DNA of 64,000 nt, taken from assembly GCA_945956915.1 (NCBI GenBank), contig CAMFJH010000006.1, positions 1 to 64,000 of the forward strand, read 5' to 3'. The notes under the pieces were generated by a model. That model was not told where the DNA came from. It did not search any database and saw only the letters and a list, made by a program, of their open reading frames with translations. Every line of letters begins with the position of its first letter. The stretch's first letter is position 1. Both the position numbers and the translations under genes were made by a program. Of the stretch, positions 1 to 8,478 are shown piece by piece. Source of the DNA: an uncultured Francisellaceae bacterium. GTDB lineage: Bacteria > Pseudomonadota > Gammaproteobacteria > UBA6186 > Azoamicaceae.

Positions 1-167
1 AGGTAAATATAGGAAAAAAGCCGCATGACATTTAGCGCCAGCGACTAACTAGTATAAAATTTGAAATTGACAATGAGTTTATTGTAGGATACGGACTTGA
101 TTATGAAGAGCATTTTCGTGGTTTAAGCGGTATTTATATACTCAAAGATGCCAGCTTAGTACAATAA
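1..167 (+). pseudogene. hpt: 3' end of hypoxanthine phosphoribosyltransferase, probably broken
   Basis: The frame ending at TAA 165-167 encodes the C-terminal signature of purine salvage phosphoribosyltransferases (FEIDNEFIVGYGLDYEEHF followed by GIYIL), which converts hypoxanthine or guanine plus PRPP to IMP or GMP. In the same frame upstream, residues KKPHDI fit the family segment that lies just before this block, but a TAG codon stands at 33-35 between them and about three codons are extra relative to what I remember of family members. The gene start lies outside the window. I read it as a nonsense-damaged hpt; a sequencing error at the contig edge is the alternative. Confidence 0.6.
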
Positions 168-173
168 CAAAAT

Positions 174-211
174 AGGCGGGATATCATGCACAAATGCATC
201 ATATCCCGCCT
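174..211. terminator. inverted repeat between convergent genes
   Basis: AGGCGGGATAT and ATATCCCGCCT form a perfect 11-bp stem, extended after one mismatch by ATGCA/TGCAT. It sits between the 3' end of hpt and the 3' end of the convergent gene at 217-444, where a bidirectional terminator is expected. There is no long T run, so the terminator role is inferred from position. Confidence 0.5.
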
Positions 212-216
212 AAGCT

Positions 217-444
217 TTAATCCTCTTCGTCTTCTTCCTCTTCGTCTTCGTCTTCATCTTCGTCCATAAAGGCTTCTTCTAAAATGACAGGCTGAAAGAA
301 ATGAATTTCTGACCCTACTGTTTTAGCCAGTAAATCGCCAGCTAAGGTGTAACCCGCTTCAACAGCATTGGCTACTTCTGTTTCAAAAGCCGCTAAAGAC
401 TTTTGAGTGCCTTGGATAATCTTATATGGTTTTTCAGTCGACAT
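217..444 (-). CDS. DUF1737-like small protein with acidic tail
   Basis: A 75-residue protein. Residues 6-50 (YKIIQGTQKSLAAFETEV, then EAGYTLAGDLL and HFFQPVI) match the pattern of DUF1737: a short strand, a helix with E/V spacing, G-W/Y-x-x-x-G, then a final strand with F-Y/F-Q. The last 16 residues are almost only Asp and Glu. The start is supported by GGGAGC about 10 bases upstream of ATG. The function of DUF1737 is unknown; the acidic tail suggests binding to a basic partner, or could simply come from low-complexity GAA/GAC repeat drift. The gene stands alone between hpt and pcnB. Confidence 0.6.
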   Translation of the reverse strand: MSTEKPYKIIQGTQKSLAAFETEVANAVEAGYTLAGDLLAKTVGSEIHFFQPVILEEAFMDEDEDEDEEEEDEED

Positions 445-512
445 GATGCATGCTCCCGTATGTAATGGTTTAATGAAACAATCGTTATTGTAGCATGGGC
501 TAAAGAATAATG

Positions 513-1922
513 TTAAGTTTTAGTTTTTTTAGCATCCATTGCTTTTCGCATTTTAAGCTTTTCTCTTTGCTTTCTTTTTTGATAAGCTATTTGCCCTGAC
601 GTCATCATTTTTAAACGCGCATTTTCATCACTTTCTATATACGTCGTCCACCAGGTGGCCATGGGAATCGCTTCTGCATCCCCCGCCTCTGCCCTTAAAA
701 CCAGGAAATCATAAGCGCCTCTAAACCGTTGATTCGTAAATAACTGATGGGCTTTGTGCCCATTATGTCGGGATAATCGCATCTGCATGATCCATAATTC
801 ACGCGTGACTTGCGTAAACCGTTTAGGGATAGCCACTCTACTTTGCTGAGGTTTTAGTGCCCAATCAATCGCTTCGATACCTGCTGAGAGTTTGCCCGTT
901 CTATGCGCACTTAATTCTTTTTCTTTCATGTACACCGCCGGCCACAATAAAATAGCAATTAAAAAGGGAATGGCTACCGGTTGATCTTTTTTAACGCGTT
1001 CATCAGTATTTTGTAAAGCTTTTAACATAAATGCTGTTGCCAGCGGTGCATCTTGTTCCTTTGATAAAACCCTATCTAAAATAGGAAAAAGAACGCTTAA
1101 TAGGCCATATTGCTGCAATAATACCAAACATCGTTCGGCATGCCCTGTGAAAAATAATTTTAAACATTCCTCAAACAAACGGGCTGCTGCTACATTTTCT
1201 AATAATTTTGCCAGTTCTAAAATAGGGGCTTCTGTTTCAGGATGAAGACTGAAATTTAACTTTGCAGCAAACCGAATCGCTCGCAACATCCGTACAGGAT
1301 CTTCTCGATACCGAAGACGTGCATCGCCTATAATACGCAAAGTACGCGATTTTAAATCCTCTAACCCGCCTACATAATCAATCACACTAAAATCTGAAAT
1401 GGTATAATAGAGTGCATTGACTGTAAAATCCCTGCGCCACACATCTTCTTCTAAAGTACCGTAAAGATTGTCCCGTACAATCATACCCTGCGCGGAATGC
1501 TGAATTTTAGCCTGGTGCGTATTTTCTGCTACAGCCTGCAAAGGTGCTCTAAAAGTAGCTACCTCGACAATGTAAGAACCAAAAAAAACATGAACCAATT
1601 TAAATCGTCGACCAATCAAACGGCTGTTTTTAAATAATCGATACACTTGTTCAGGTGTTGCACTGGTGGCAATATCAAAATCCTTGGGATGTTCGCCCAG
1701 TAATAAATCGCGTACGCCCCCCCCCACTAAATACGCTTCAAAGCCCGCAGCTTCTAAACGATACAGCACTTTAAGCGCTGAAGCATTAATTTGTTTACGC
1801 GAAATAGAATGCTCTGCTCTAGGGATTACCACGCATTCTAATGTGTGCTTCTTTTTTTTCCGGCTATACTTTTGATGAGTGGATGTAGAAAAGCCTAGCC
1901 ATTTAAACAATTTAGTTAGCAT
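513..1922 (-). CDS. pcnB: poly(A) polymerase I
   Basis: This is the class II nucleotidyltransferase that adds 3' poly(A) tails to RNAs and so marks them for decay. The 469-residue product carries the head-domain signature LVGGGVRDLLLGEHPKDFDIAT (about residues 65-87) with the catalytic DFD carboxylates, then the neck motif RREDPVRMLRAIRFAAKLNF-like segment near residue 205-220, which in PcnB separates it from CCA-adding enzymes. The C-terminus is very basic (QKRKQREKLKMRKAMDAKK), as expected of an RNA-binding tail. An N-terminal basic stretch (SRKKKKHT) precedes the catalytic domain. It is a single gene, divergent from tRNA-Glu. The start codon is the only ATG upstream of the conserved block and its Shine-Dalgarno is weak. 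Confidence 0.93.
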   Translation of the reverse strand: MLTKLFKWLGFSTSTHQKYSRKKKKHTLECVVIPRAEHSISRKQINASALKVLYRLEAAGFEAYLVGGGVRDLLLGEHPKDFDIATSATPEQVYRLFKNSRLIGRRFKLVHVFFGSYIVEVATFRAPLQAVAENTHQAKIQHSAQGMIVRDNLYGTLEEDVWRRDFTVNALYYTISDFSVIDYVGGLEDLKSRTLRIIGDARLRYREDPVRMLRAIRFAAKLNFSLHPETEAPILELAKLLENVAAARLFEECLKLFFTGHAERCLVLLQQYGLLSVLFPILDRVLSKEQDAPLATAFMLKALQNTDERVKKDQPVAIPFLIAILLWPAVYMKEKELSAHRTGKLSAGIEAIDWALKPQQSRVAIPKRFTQVTRELWIMQMRLSRHNGHKAHQLFTNQRFRGAYDFLVLRAEAGDAEAIPMATWWTTYIESDENARLKMMTSGQIAYQKRKQREKLKMRKAMDAKKTKT

Positions 1923-1960
1923 TATAAATAAATTAAACCTCTACGATCCCAGAAAAAAAG

Positions 1961-1966
1961 TATAAT
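1961..1966 (+). promoter_or_regulatory. -10 element of tRNA-Glu promoter
   Basis: Perfect TATAAT 13 bases before the mature tRNA 5' end. No good -35 hexamer is visible at the right spacing, so the assignment rests on the -10 and its position. Confidence 0.4.
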
Positions 1967-1978
1967 AGCATCCTTCAG

Positions 1979-2050
1979 GCTCCCTTCGTCTAGTGGTTAG
2001 GACATCGCCCTCTCACGGCGACAACAGGGGTTCAATTCCCCTAGGGAGCA
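1979..2050 (+). tRNA. tRNA-Glu(CTC)
   Basis: Folds as a complete cloverleaf: acceptor GCTCCCT/AGGGAGC, anticodon stem TCGCC/GGCGA around the loop CTCTCAC with anticodon CTC at 2012-2014, and T arm AGGGG-TTCAATT-CCCCT. It decodes GAG. The 3' CCA is not encoded (discriminator A is followed by AAA), unlike the tRNA-Asn at 59350. A TATAAT box lies at 1961-1966, a reasonable -10 element. Confidence 0.93.
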
Positions 2051-2090
2051 AAACCTTAAAGAAAGGCTAGCATTCTTGTTCGCAAAAGGC

Positions 2091-2195
2091 TATAATGCGG
2101 ACATGGCTGTGCTTTTAACATGGTCAGGTAGACGACCAAGTCCCGCCTAAATCGGGTCCGGTGTCATGAAATTCAGTCTCAGGAGACATTTATTT
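2091..2195 (+). promoter_or_regulatory. promoter -10 and structured leader of the RRM gene
   Basis: TATAAT at 2091-2096 is followed by about 95 untranslated bases before the ATG at 2196. The leader can form two small hairpins (TGGTC/GACCA at 2121-2138; CCCG/CGGG at 2142-2156) and ends in an AGGAG Shine-Dalgarno at 2181-2185. Long leaders are common on genes of RNA-binding and cold-shock proteins, so autoregulation or temperature control is possible but not shown. Confidence 0.35.
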
Positions 2196-2582
2196 ATGCA
2201 AAATCAATTATTTGTTGGCAATTTAGCCTTTTCAACCACCAAAGAAGACTTAGAAGCAGCATTTGCTGTGTATGGTCCCGTTGTTGAGGTTAAAATCCCA
2301 CTTGATCGAGATACTGGCCGGGTCCGTGGATTTGCCTTTGTCACTTTCGAAAATCAGCAATCTGCTGAAAAAGCACTTGCAATGGATGGACAAGAACTGA
2401 ACGGTAGACCGATTCGTGTGAATGTTGCACAAGAAAAGAAAACTGGCGGCACTTCAGGTGGTGGACGTTCAGGTGGTTCTGGTGGACGTAGCGGCGGCGG
2501 TGCTGGCGGCGGACGCAGTGGCGGTGGCCAAGGTGGTCGCAGCAGCAGTCAAGGTGGCGGTCGTGACAGTGGCTGGTGGTAA
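2196..2582 (+). CDS. glycine-rich RRM RNA-binding protein
   Basis: A 128-residue protein with one RNA recognition motif: RNP2 LFVGNLAF at residues 4-11 and RNP1 RGFAFVTF near residue 46-53, followed by a tail of GGRSGG-type repeats ending in GWW. This is the layout of bacterial and plant glycine-rich RNA-binding proteins that bind single-stranded RNA and are often cold-induced. I choose ATG 2196 because AGGAG lies 10 bases upstream and the RRM starts right there; an in-frame ATG at 2166 would add 10 residues with no domain function. A hairpin (2611-2632) follows the stop. Confidence 0.88.
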   Translation: MQNQLFVGNLAFSTTKEDLEAAFAVYGPVVEVKIPLDRDTGRVRGFAFVTFENQQSAEKALAMDGQELNGRPIRVNVAQEKKTGGTSGGGRSGGSGGRSGGGAGGGRSGGGQGGRSSSQGGGRDSGWW

Positions 2583-2610
2583 GTTAAATACCCTTACATC
2601 ACCACAGGTA

Positions 2611-2632
2611 CGGGTGCCCTCTAAGGCACCCG
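2611..2632 (+). terminator. hairpin after the RRM gene, overlapping the dsbD start region
   Basis: CGGGTGCC-ctctaa-GGCACCCG is a perfect 8-bp GC-rich stem with a 6-base loop, 29 bases after the RRM stop. No T run follows, so it may be a weak terminator or an RNA-stability element. The GTG at 2614, the only ordinary start codon for dsbD after the RRM stop, lies inside the left arm. Confidence 0.5.
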
Positions 2633-4329
2633 CACCCTCAAATCTTATCATAACCCCTTCTGTAACTACACTATTTAACATACTTAGATCATTTATTTTT
2701 TGCTTATCTTTAATACCTGCGCTGTGCTTTTCAGCAGCCATAGACCTTGAAGAAGAAGCGCCTTTATCCGCAGAACAAGCTTTTGTTGTAAATGCTACAC
2801 CGAATCAAAAAGGTGTTAGCCTTGATATTACTATTGCACCAGGCTATTTACTCTACCAAAATCATCTGATATTCAACACTGAGGATGCCGCTGATAAAGC
2901 CCACACCAAAAAAGCATTAAAGCTTACTCTCCCCCCAGCAAGCACTAAATCTGATCCCGTTTCAGGGGATACTCAAGTTTATAAACAAAATATCCAACTA
3001 GAAGTGTCTCTTCCTGAACATACAGACTTACTTGTGTCCTACCAAGGCTGTTCTGAAGGTGGTTTTTGTTATGCACCCGAAGCAAGACAAATTCATATCG
3101 AAACACAATCTAACCCTAAAAAGGCAATTATTTCTAATATCGATCCCGAAACACTCGTAACTACCGGAGCGCTAGAGCAAAATCCAACAAAAGAAAATAA
3201 TGAAAACAACGATGCAGCACAATCAGAATCTGATCGCTTAACCCAAATTTTATATTCCCAAAAACCTTGGGTAACACTCTGTTTATTTCTAGGCTTAGGC
3301 GTATTATTGGCATTTACCCCTTGTGTATTACCGATGGTACCCATACTTGCCAACATTCTTGTGGGATCGGGTACCCCTTTAGCCACACGCCGTGCCATCT
3401 TTTTAGCCAGCCTTTACATTTTAAGCGTGGCCGTTTGTTACGGATCTGTGGGGGTTATGGCAGGTTTATTAGGTAATCATTGGCAAGGTGCTTTACAACA
3501 ACCCCCTGTATTGATTGGATTTAGTCTATTGCTTGTTCTATTTGCACTCGGCCAATTTAATTTAATCCATCTTAGACTGCCTGCATTTTTATCCAATGCT
3601 TTAAATCGCGTGCAGCAAATTGAACAAAAGCAAAAACAAGGCTCAGCATTGGGTGCGATTACCATGGGTGCTATCTCAGCCCTAGTCGCTTCTCCTTGTG
3701 TGACACCCGCTTTGGTCGGTGCTTTAACCTATATCAGCCAAACCGGTAATGCGCTATTAGGGGGCATGGCATTGTTTATGATGTCTTTAGGCATGGGCTT
3801 ACCCTTATTCAGTGTTGCTTGTGTAGGGAGCCGCTTTCTACCCAAAGTAGGTGTATGGATGGTAAAAGTTAAAATTGTAACCGGCATATTCTTATTGATA
3901 TTAGCAGGTACTATTTTATGGAGAGCAATGCCTACACATGCTGGAGACTTCCAAAGCATTGAAACCCCAGAACAGCTCTCTCATGTCCTAGAAAAAGCAA
4001 AGAAATTAAACAAACCGGTTATCTTAGATGTGTACGCACAGTGGTGTGTTTCTTGTAAACGCATGGATAATGTTATTTTTGATCAAAACCAAACCAAAGA
4101 ACTGAACGCGAATTATCATTTACTGCGTTTAGATATTACTAAATTAGAAAAGGGCCACAAGCAACTCTTAAACGATCTGGCTATCATTGGACCGCCTACT
4201 GTTATTTTCTTTGACGTCGATGGCAAGGAAGTTAAAAACCTAAGATTAGTTGGAGAAGTTAATAAACCTGACTTCTTAGAACAGATGCTTCGATTCCGAA
4301 AATCTCTTAATGTCACCAAAAAAGATTAA
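2614..4329 (+). CDS. dsbD: thiol:disulfide interchange protein DsbD
   Basis: This inner-membrane protein carries electrons from cytoplasmic thioredoxin to periplasmic DsbC and similar partners. All three parts are present: a signal peptide (core FIFCLSLIPALCFSA), the periplasmic alpha domain with CSEGGFCY, a membrane domain with the paired motifs TPCVLPMVP and SPCVTPALVG, and a C-terminal thioredoxin-like domain with WCVSCKRM. From GTG 2614 the product is 571 residues, near the usual length. The exact start is unsure: the frame stays open back into the RRM gene, no ATG or TTG lies near the signal peptide, and GTG 2614 sits in a hairpin. An ATA or ATT start close to 2680 would also fit. The dsbC-type partner is at 43926. 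Confidence 0.9.
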   Translation: MPSKAPAPSNLIITPSVTTLFNILRSFIFCLSLIPALCFSAAIDLEEEAPLSAEQAFVVNATPNQKGVSLDITIAPGYLLYQNHLIFNTEDAADKAHTKKALKLTLPPASTKSDPVSGDTQVYKQNIQLEVSLPEHTDLLVSYQGCSEGGFCYAPEARQIHIETQSNPKKAIISNIDPETLVTTGALEQNPTKENNENNDAAQSESDRLTQILYSQKPWVTLCLFLGLGVLLAFTPCVLPMVPILANILVGSGTPLATRRAIFLASLYILSVAVCYGSVGVMAGLLGNHWQGALQQPPVLIGFSLLLVLFALGQFNLIHLRLPAFLSNALNRVQQIEQKQKQGSALGAITMGAISALVASPCVTPALVGALTYISQTGNALLGGMALFMMSLGMGLPLFSVACVGSRFLPKVGVWMVKVKIVTGIFLLILAGTILWRAMPTHAGDFQSIETPEQLSHVLEKAKKLNKPVILDVYAQWCVSCKRMDNVIFDQNQTKELNANYHLLRLDITKLEKGHKQLLNDLAIIGPPTVIFFDVDGKEVKNLRLVGEVNKPDFLEQMLRFRKSLNVTKKD

Positions 4330-4416
4330 AATACTAGACAAACGTTCTAAACTCCTGCAAAATTGCATCAATACAGTGTCAACACAATCCGTTTACTAAT
4401 TGGGTGATTTATCATT

Positions 4417-4893
4417 ATGGATATTCGTAAAGTCAAAAAGCTTATTGAGCTATTAGAGGAATCTGGCATTTCTGAAATTGAAATCCACGAGGGAGAAGAA
4501 TCAGTACGCATCAATCGAGGCACACACGGGCAACACAGTGTTCATACCAACACTGCACCTATTTATCATGTCCCGGCCCACCAGCTGAATACAACAAGCT
4601 CTGCGGAACCGCAATCCGCACCTCTAAAACCTGAAGCTTCTACTTTACCCTCTGGCTATACCGTCACAGCCCCTATGGTCGGAACTTTGTACCGTGCCCC
4701 CAATCCCAATGAAAAACCTTTTGTGGAAGTGGGTACCCGAGTAAAAATAGGCGAGGTGCTTTGCATTATCGAAGCTATGAAAATGTTAAACCAAATCGAA
4801 GCCGATCAAGCAGGCGTAATTAAAGCCATTTTAGTTGAAAATGGACAACCTATAGAATTTGGACAACCCTTATTTATCATTGGTCAGGACTAG
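4417..4893 (+). CDS. accB: biotin carboxyl carrier protein of acetyl-CoA carboxylase
   Basis: The 158-residue carrier subunit begins fatty acid synthesis together with AccC and AccA/D. The N-terminal helix pair ([23 protein letters not shown]) is typical of AccB, a Ser/Pro/Ala-rich linker follows, and the C-terminal biotinyl domain holds the biotinylated lysine in EAMKMLNQ. AccC starts 8 bases after its stop, so the two are co-transcribed and probably translated together. In many gammaproteobacteria aroQ lies directly before accB; here only 87 bases separate dsbD and accB and no aroQ is present. Confidence 0.97.
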   Translation: MDIRKVKKLIELLEESGISEIEIHEGEESVRINRGTHGQHSVHTNTAPIYHVPAHQLNTTSSAEPQSAPLKPEASTLPSGYTVTAPMVGTLYRAPNPNEKPFVEVGTRVKIGEVLCIIEAMKMLNQIEADQAGVIKAILVENGQPIEFGQPLFIIGQD

Positions 4894-4901
4894 GATACAC
4901 C

Positions 4902-6242
4902 ATGTTAGACAAAGTTATCATTGCCAATAGGGGTGAAATCGCCTTACGTATTTTACGTGCCTGTAAAGAATTAGGCATTAAAACAGTCGCCGTACACTCC
5001 AGTGCAGACAGCGAACTCATGCATGTAAAACTGGCTGACGAATCCGTTTGTATTGGTCCTCCACCTGCAACTCAAAGTTATTTAAATATTCCTGCCATTA
5101 TCAGTGCTGCAGAAATTACCGGTGCTGTGGGAATTCATCCTGGTTACGGATTTCTAGCTGAAAATGCAGATTTTGCTGAACGCGTTGAACAAAGTGGATT
5201 TATCTTTATTGGACCTCGTGCTGAAACCATTCGTACGATGGGTGATAAAGTATCCGCTATCAAAACCATGAAGCAAAGCGGTGTGCCTTGTGTACCGGGT
5301 TCTAGTGGTGCATTGGATAATAATGCTGAAGCCAATTTAAAATTAGCGCGTGATATTGGGTATCCTGTTATTATCAAAGCTTCAGGAGGTGGCGGTGGCC
5401 GTGGTATGCGGGTGGTACACAGCGAAGGTACTTTATTAAATGCCATTGCTTTAACCAAAGCAGAAGCCCAAGCTGCATTTAACAATAATGCTGTTTACAT
5501 GGAAAAATTTCTAGAGCACCCTCGCCATGTTGAAATTCAAATACTTGCAGATGGCAAAGGTAATGCTGTTTATTTAGGTGAACGCGATTGCTCTATGCAA
5601 AGACGTCACCAAAAAGTGATAGAAGAAGCACCCGCGCCTGGTATTAGCGATAAACAACGTAAAAAAATTGGTAAAGCCTGTGTTGCTGCTTGTATACAAT
5701 TAGGATACAGGGGTGCGGGTACTTTTGAATTTTTATACGAAAATGAAGAATTTTATTTTATTGAAATGAACACCCGTGTTCAAGTGGAACACCCAGTCTC
5801 TGAATTAATCACGGGTATCGATATTGTGAAAGAACAATTGTTAATTGCCTCAGGGAGGCCGCTTTCTATCAAACAAGATGATATTCAATTATCAGGTCAT
5901 GCTATTGAATGCAGAATCAATGCAGAAGATGCCAAAACCTTTATACCCAGTCCTGGGAAAATTACCCAATTTCATGCACCGGGTGGCCCAGGTGTGCGTT
6001 GGGATTCTCACATTTATCAAGGCTATACCGTTCCCCCCCATTATGATTCTCTGATTGGAAAATTAATTACCTACGCACCCGATCGTAAAACGGCTATCGC
6101 CAGAATGCGCAATGCCCTTGATGAATTGGTCATAGAAGGCATTAAAACGAATATTCGTTTGCATCAAGATTTGATGCGTGATGGTCATTTCCACGCAGGT
6201 GGCACCAATATTCATTATTTGGAACATAAATTGGCTACCTAA
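4902..6242 (+). CDS. accC: biotin carboxylase subunit of acetyl-CoA carboxylase
   Basis: The enzyme carboxylates biotin on AccB using ATP and bicarbonate. The 446 residues show the complete ATP-grasp enzyme: N-terminal [14 protein letters not shown], glycine-rich ATP loop [28 protein letters not shown], and the active-site segment [14 protein letters not shown]. Length and motifs are normal. It sits between accB and prmA with almost no spacing. Confidence 0.98.
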   Translation: MLDKVIIANRGEIALRILRACKELGIKTVAVHSSADSELMHVKLADESVCIGPPPATQSYLNIPAIISAAEITGAVGIHPGYGFLAENADFAERVEQSGFIFIGPRAETIRTMGDKVSAIKTMKQSGVPCVPGSSGALDNNAEANLKLARDIGYPVIIKASGGGGGRGMRVVHSEGTLLNAIALTKAEAQAAFNNNAVYMEKFLEHPRHVEIQILADGKGNAVYLGERDCSMQRRHQKVIEEAPAPGISDKQRKKIGKACVAACIQLGYRGAGTFEFLYENEEFYFIEMNTRVQVEHPVSELITGIDIVKEQLLIASGRPLSIKQDDIQLSGHAIECRINAEDAKTFIPSPGKITQFHAPGGPGVRWDSHIYQGYTVPPHYDSLIGKLITYAPDRKTAIARMRNALDELVIEGIKTNIRLHQDLMRDGHFHAGGTNIHYLEHKLAT

Positions 6243-6248
6243 TTGCAT

Positions 6249-7163
6249 ATGCCTAATCTCCAACTTACCCTTAGTGCCACACGTGAACAAGCTGAATTAT
6301 ATTCTGATGTACTATCCGATGCGGGTGCATTAGCGGTTACTTTTTTAGATGCTAAAGACGAAGCACTTTTTGAACCTGAGCTGGGTACAACACCCATGTG
6401 GACCCATACCCAAGTCATCGGGCTATTTGAGATTGAAACAGATATTGCGCAACTAAAATCACACTTAAAAACTCAATTAGGTGAATTTGCGATGCAAACG
6501 CTGGTGATGGATACCATTGATGATCAAGATTGGGAAAAAGCCTGTATGGATCAATTCCAGCCCATGCAATTTGGAGAACATCTTTGGATTTGTCCCAGTT
6601 GGGCAAGCACCCCGCCTAGCACACTCCCCAATCCTAAAGCGCGTACTATTTTATTAGATCCCGGTTTAGCATTTGGCACGGGTACACACCCCACTACACG
6701 TTTGTGTTTAGAATACTTAGATAAACATCCACCTTTAGGAAAACAAGTAGTCGATTATGGTTGTGGCTCGGGTATCTTAGGCATTGCTGCATTGGCTTTA
6801 GGAGCAACCCAAGCAAGTGCTGTGGATTATGATCCGCAGGCTTTATTAAGTACAGCTAATAATGCTCAAAAAAATGGGTATTCGGATAAAGAGCTCGTGT
6901 GTTTATTGCCCAAAGAATTCATGGCTTATCAAAACAAGATGGGGCCTATAGACTTAATCTTGGCCAATATACTGCTTAACCCTTTAATTGAATTAGCACC
7001 TGTATTTGCCCAATGGCTTCAGGAAGGGGCTACTTTGGTTTTATCAGGGGTTTTACACACACAGATTGATTTATTATTAAGTACCTACAATACTTGGTTT
7101 GAGAACAAAGGTGTTACACAATTAGACGACTGGTGTAGGATAGCGTTAACAAAGAGGAATTAA
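6249..7163 (+). CDS. prmA: ribosomal protein L11 methyltransferase
   Basis: This SAM-dependent enzyme trimethylates ribosomal protein L11. The 304-residue product has the N-terminal substrate-binding domain and the methyltransferase domain with GTGTHPTTRLCLEYL, SAM motif I VDYGCGSGILGIAAL, and motif IV LILANILLNPL. I prefer ATG 6249 over TTG 6243, which directly abuts the accC stop. The accBC-prmA order is conserved in gammaproteobacteria. Confidence 0.95.
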   Translation: MPNLQLTLSATREQAELYSDVLSDAGALAVTFLDAKDEALFEPELGTTPMWTHTQVIGLFEIETDIAQLKSHLKTQLGEFAMQTLVMDTIDDQDWEKACMDQFQPMQFGEHLWICPSWASTPPSTLPNPKARTILLDPGLAFGTGTHPTTRLCLEYLDKHPPLGKQVVDYGCGSGILGIAALALGATQASAVDYDPQALLSTANNAQKNGYSDKELVCLLPKEFMAYQNKMGPIDLILANILLNPLIELAPVFAQWLQEGATLVLSGVLHTQIDLLLSTYNTWFENKGVTQLDDWCRIALTKRN

Positions 7164-7165
7164 CA

Positions 7166-8473
7166 TTGGACCATCTTCATGCCCCTATTTCAGTAAATGT
7201 TTTATTAGCTTGGTTATTAATCGCTGTCATTCTCTGCGCTTTTTGCTCAGCCTCTGAAACAGGCATGATGTCTATCAATCGCTACCGTTTAAAACATCTG
7301 GCTAAGACTGACAAAAATGCTCAACGTATCTCTCGCTTATTGTTACGCCCCGATAAACTCATCGGTGCTATTTTATTGGCCAATACTTTTGGCACAACGG
7401 TTGCCTCCAGTCTTGCAAATGAAATTATGGGGCGCTATCTAGGTGAAAGTGCTGTATTCCTTTCTCCTGTTATACTGACCATTTTTTTGCTGATCTTTGC
7501 TGAGATCATGCCTAAAACACTGGCAGCACTTAAACCCGAAGTCATTACGCGTTTTGTTTCACTGCCTTTACAATGGATGTTACGTCTTCTTTATCCGCTG
7601 ATTTGGATAACCAGTTCTATATCCAACGCAATTCTTAGGATATTTGGCTTTCAGGTCACGACCAAAACGGTTGATTCTCTAAACACTGAAGAATTACGAA
7701 CCGTTGTCAACGAAGCCAGCGGCTTAATCCCAACCCACCACCAAGATATGCTATTAAGTATTTTGGACATGGAAAAAGTGCGTGTTGATCACATAATGAT
7801 CCCAAGAAGCGAAGTTGTAGGGCTTAATTTGGATGATCCCATAGAAGTCATTCTGAATAAATTGAAAACCACACAACATACTCTTTTACCGGTTTATAAA
7901 TCCGATATTGATAATGTTCAAGGTATTTTGCATACCCGTAATATTGTCAAATTATTAACCGAGGTAGAATTGCAAAACTTAAATGCTCAAAATGTGCTCT
8001 CTGCCACAGATGAACCCTACTTTATTCCTGAAGGCACAACTTTGCATACACAATTACTGAATTTTCAACGCCATAAGCGCCGTATGGCCTTAGTGGTAGA
8101 TGAATATGGAGATGTATTAGGTTTGGTAACTCTAGAAGATATCTTAGAAGAAATCGTTGGAGAATTCACAACAGGAGTTGCAAGCGCTCAAGAACCCATA
8201 CGAGCACAAGAAGATGGTTCTTTCTTAGTGGAAGGCAGCATCAGTGTGCGTGATTTAAACAGAATACAACAATGGGAATTACCCATTGACGGCCCCACAA
8301 CTTTAAGTGGATTAATCATTGAAACCTTAGAAGCTATACCCAACACAGGTACTAGCCTACTGATTGCCAATTACCCTGTTGAAATCATAGAAATGAATGA
8401 TAACATCGTAAAAACCGCCAGAATCGATAAGCGCTTAGCAACAAATCGATTAAAAGAATTTGAAGATCTTTAA
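7166..8473 (+). CDS. CNNM/CorC-type (HlyC/CorC family) membrane protein with CBS pair
   Basis: A 435-residue protein of the DUF21-CBS-CorC_HlyC architecture, of the type linked to magnesium or cobalt efflux (CorB/YfjD group). An N-terminal DUF21 region of about four membrane segments includes FCSASETGMMSINRYRLK, the family's SETA motif. Two CBS domains follow (VRVDHIMIPRSEVVGL; MALVVDEYGDVLGLVTLEDILEEIVGE), then the C-terminal FAD_binding_3-fold domain (DGSFLVEGSISVRDLN). The likely start is TTG 7166, two bases after the prmA stop, with AGAGGA upstream inside prmA, which suggests coupled translation. The transported ion cannot be read from the sequence. Confidence 0.88.
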   Translation: MDHLHAPISVNVLLAWLLIAVILCAFCSASETGMMSINRYRLKHLAKTDKNAQRISRLLLRPDKLIGAILLANTFGTTVASSLANEIMGRYLGESAVFLSPVILTIFLLIFAEIMPKTLAALKPEVITRFVSLPLQWMLRLLYPLIWITSSISNAILRIFGFQVTTKTVDSLNTEELRTVVNEASGLIPTHHQDMLLSILDMEKVRVDHIMIPRSEVVGLNLDDPIEVILNKLKTTQHTLLPVYKSDIDNVQGILHTRNIVKLLTEVELQNLNAQNVLSATDEPYFIPEGTTLHTQLLNFQRHKRRMALVVDEYGDVLGLVTLEDILEEIVGEFTTGVASAQEPIRAQEDGSFLVEGSISVRDLNRIQQWELPIDGPTTLSGLIIETLEAIPNTGTSLLIANYPVEIIEMNDNIVKTARIDKRLATNRLKEFEDL

Positions 8474-8478
8474 GCAAG

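Noticed and set aside
2422-2613. Extension of dsbD upstream into the RRM gene
   Set aside because: The translation there is an Ala/Val-rich reading of the glycine repeat codons in another frame, not a DsbD feature.
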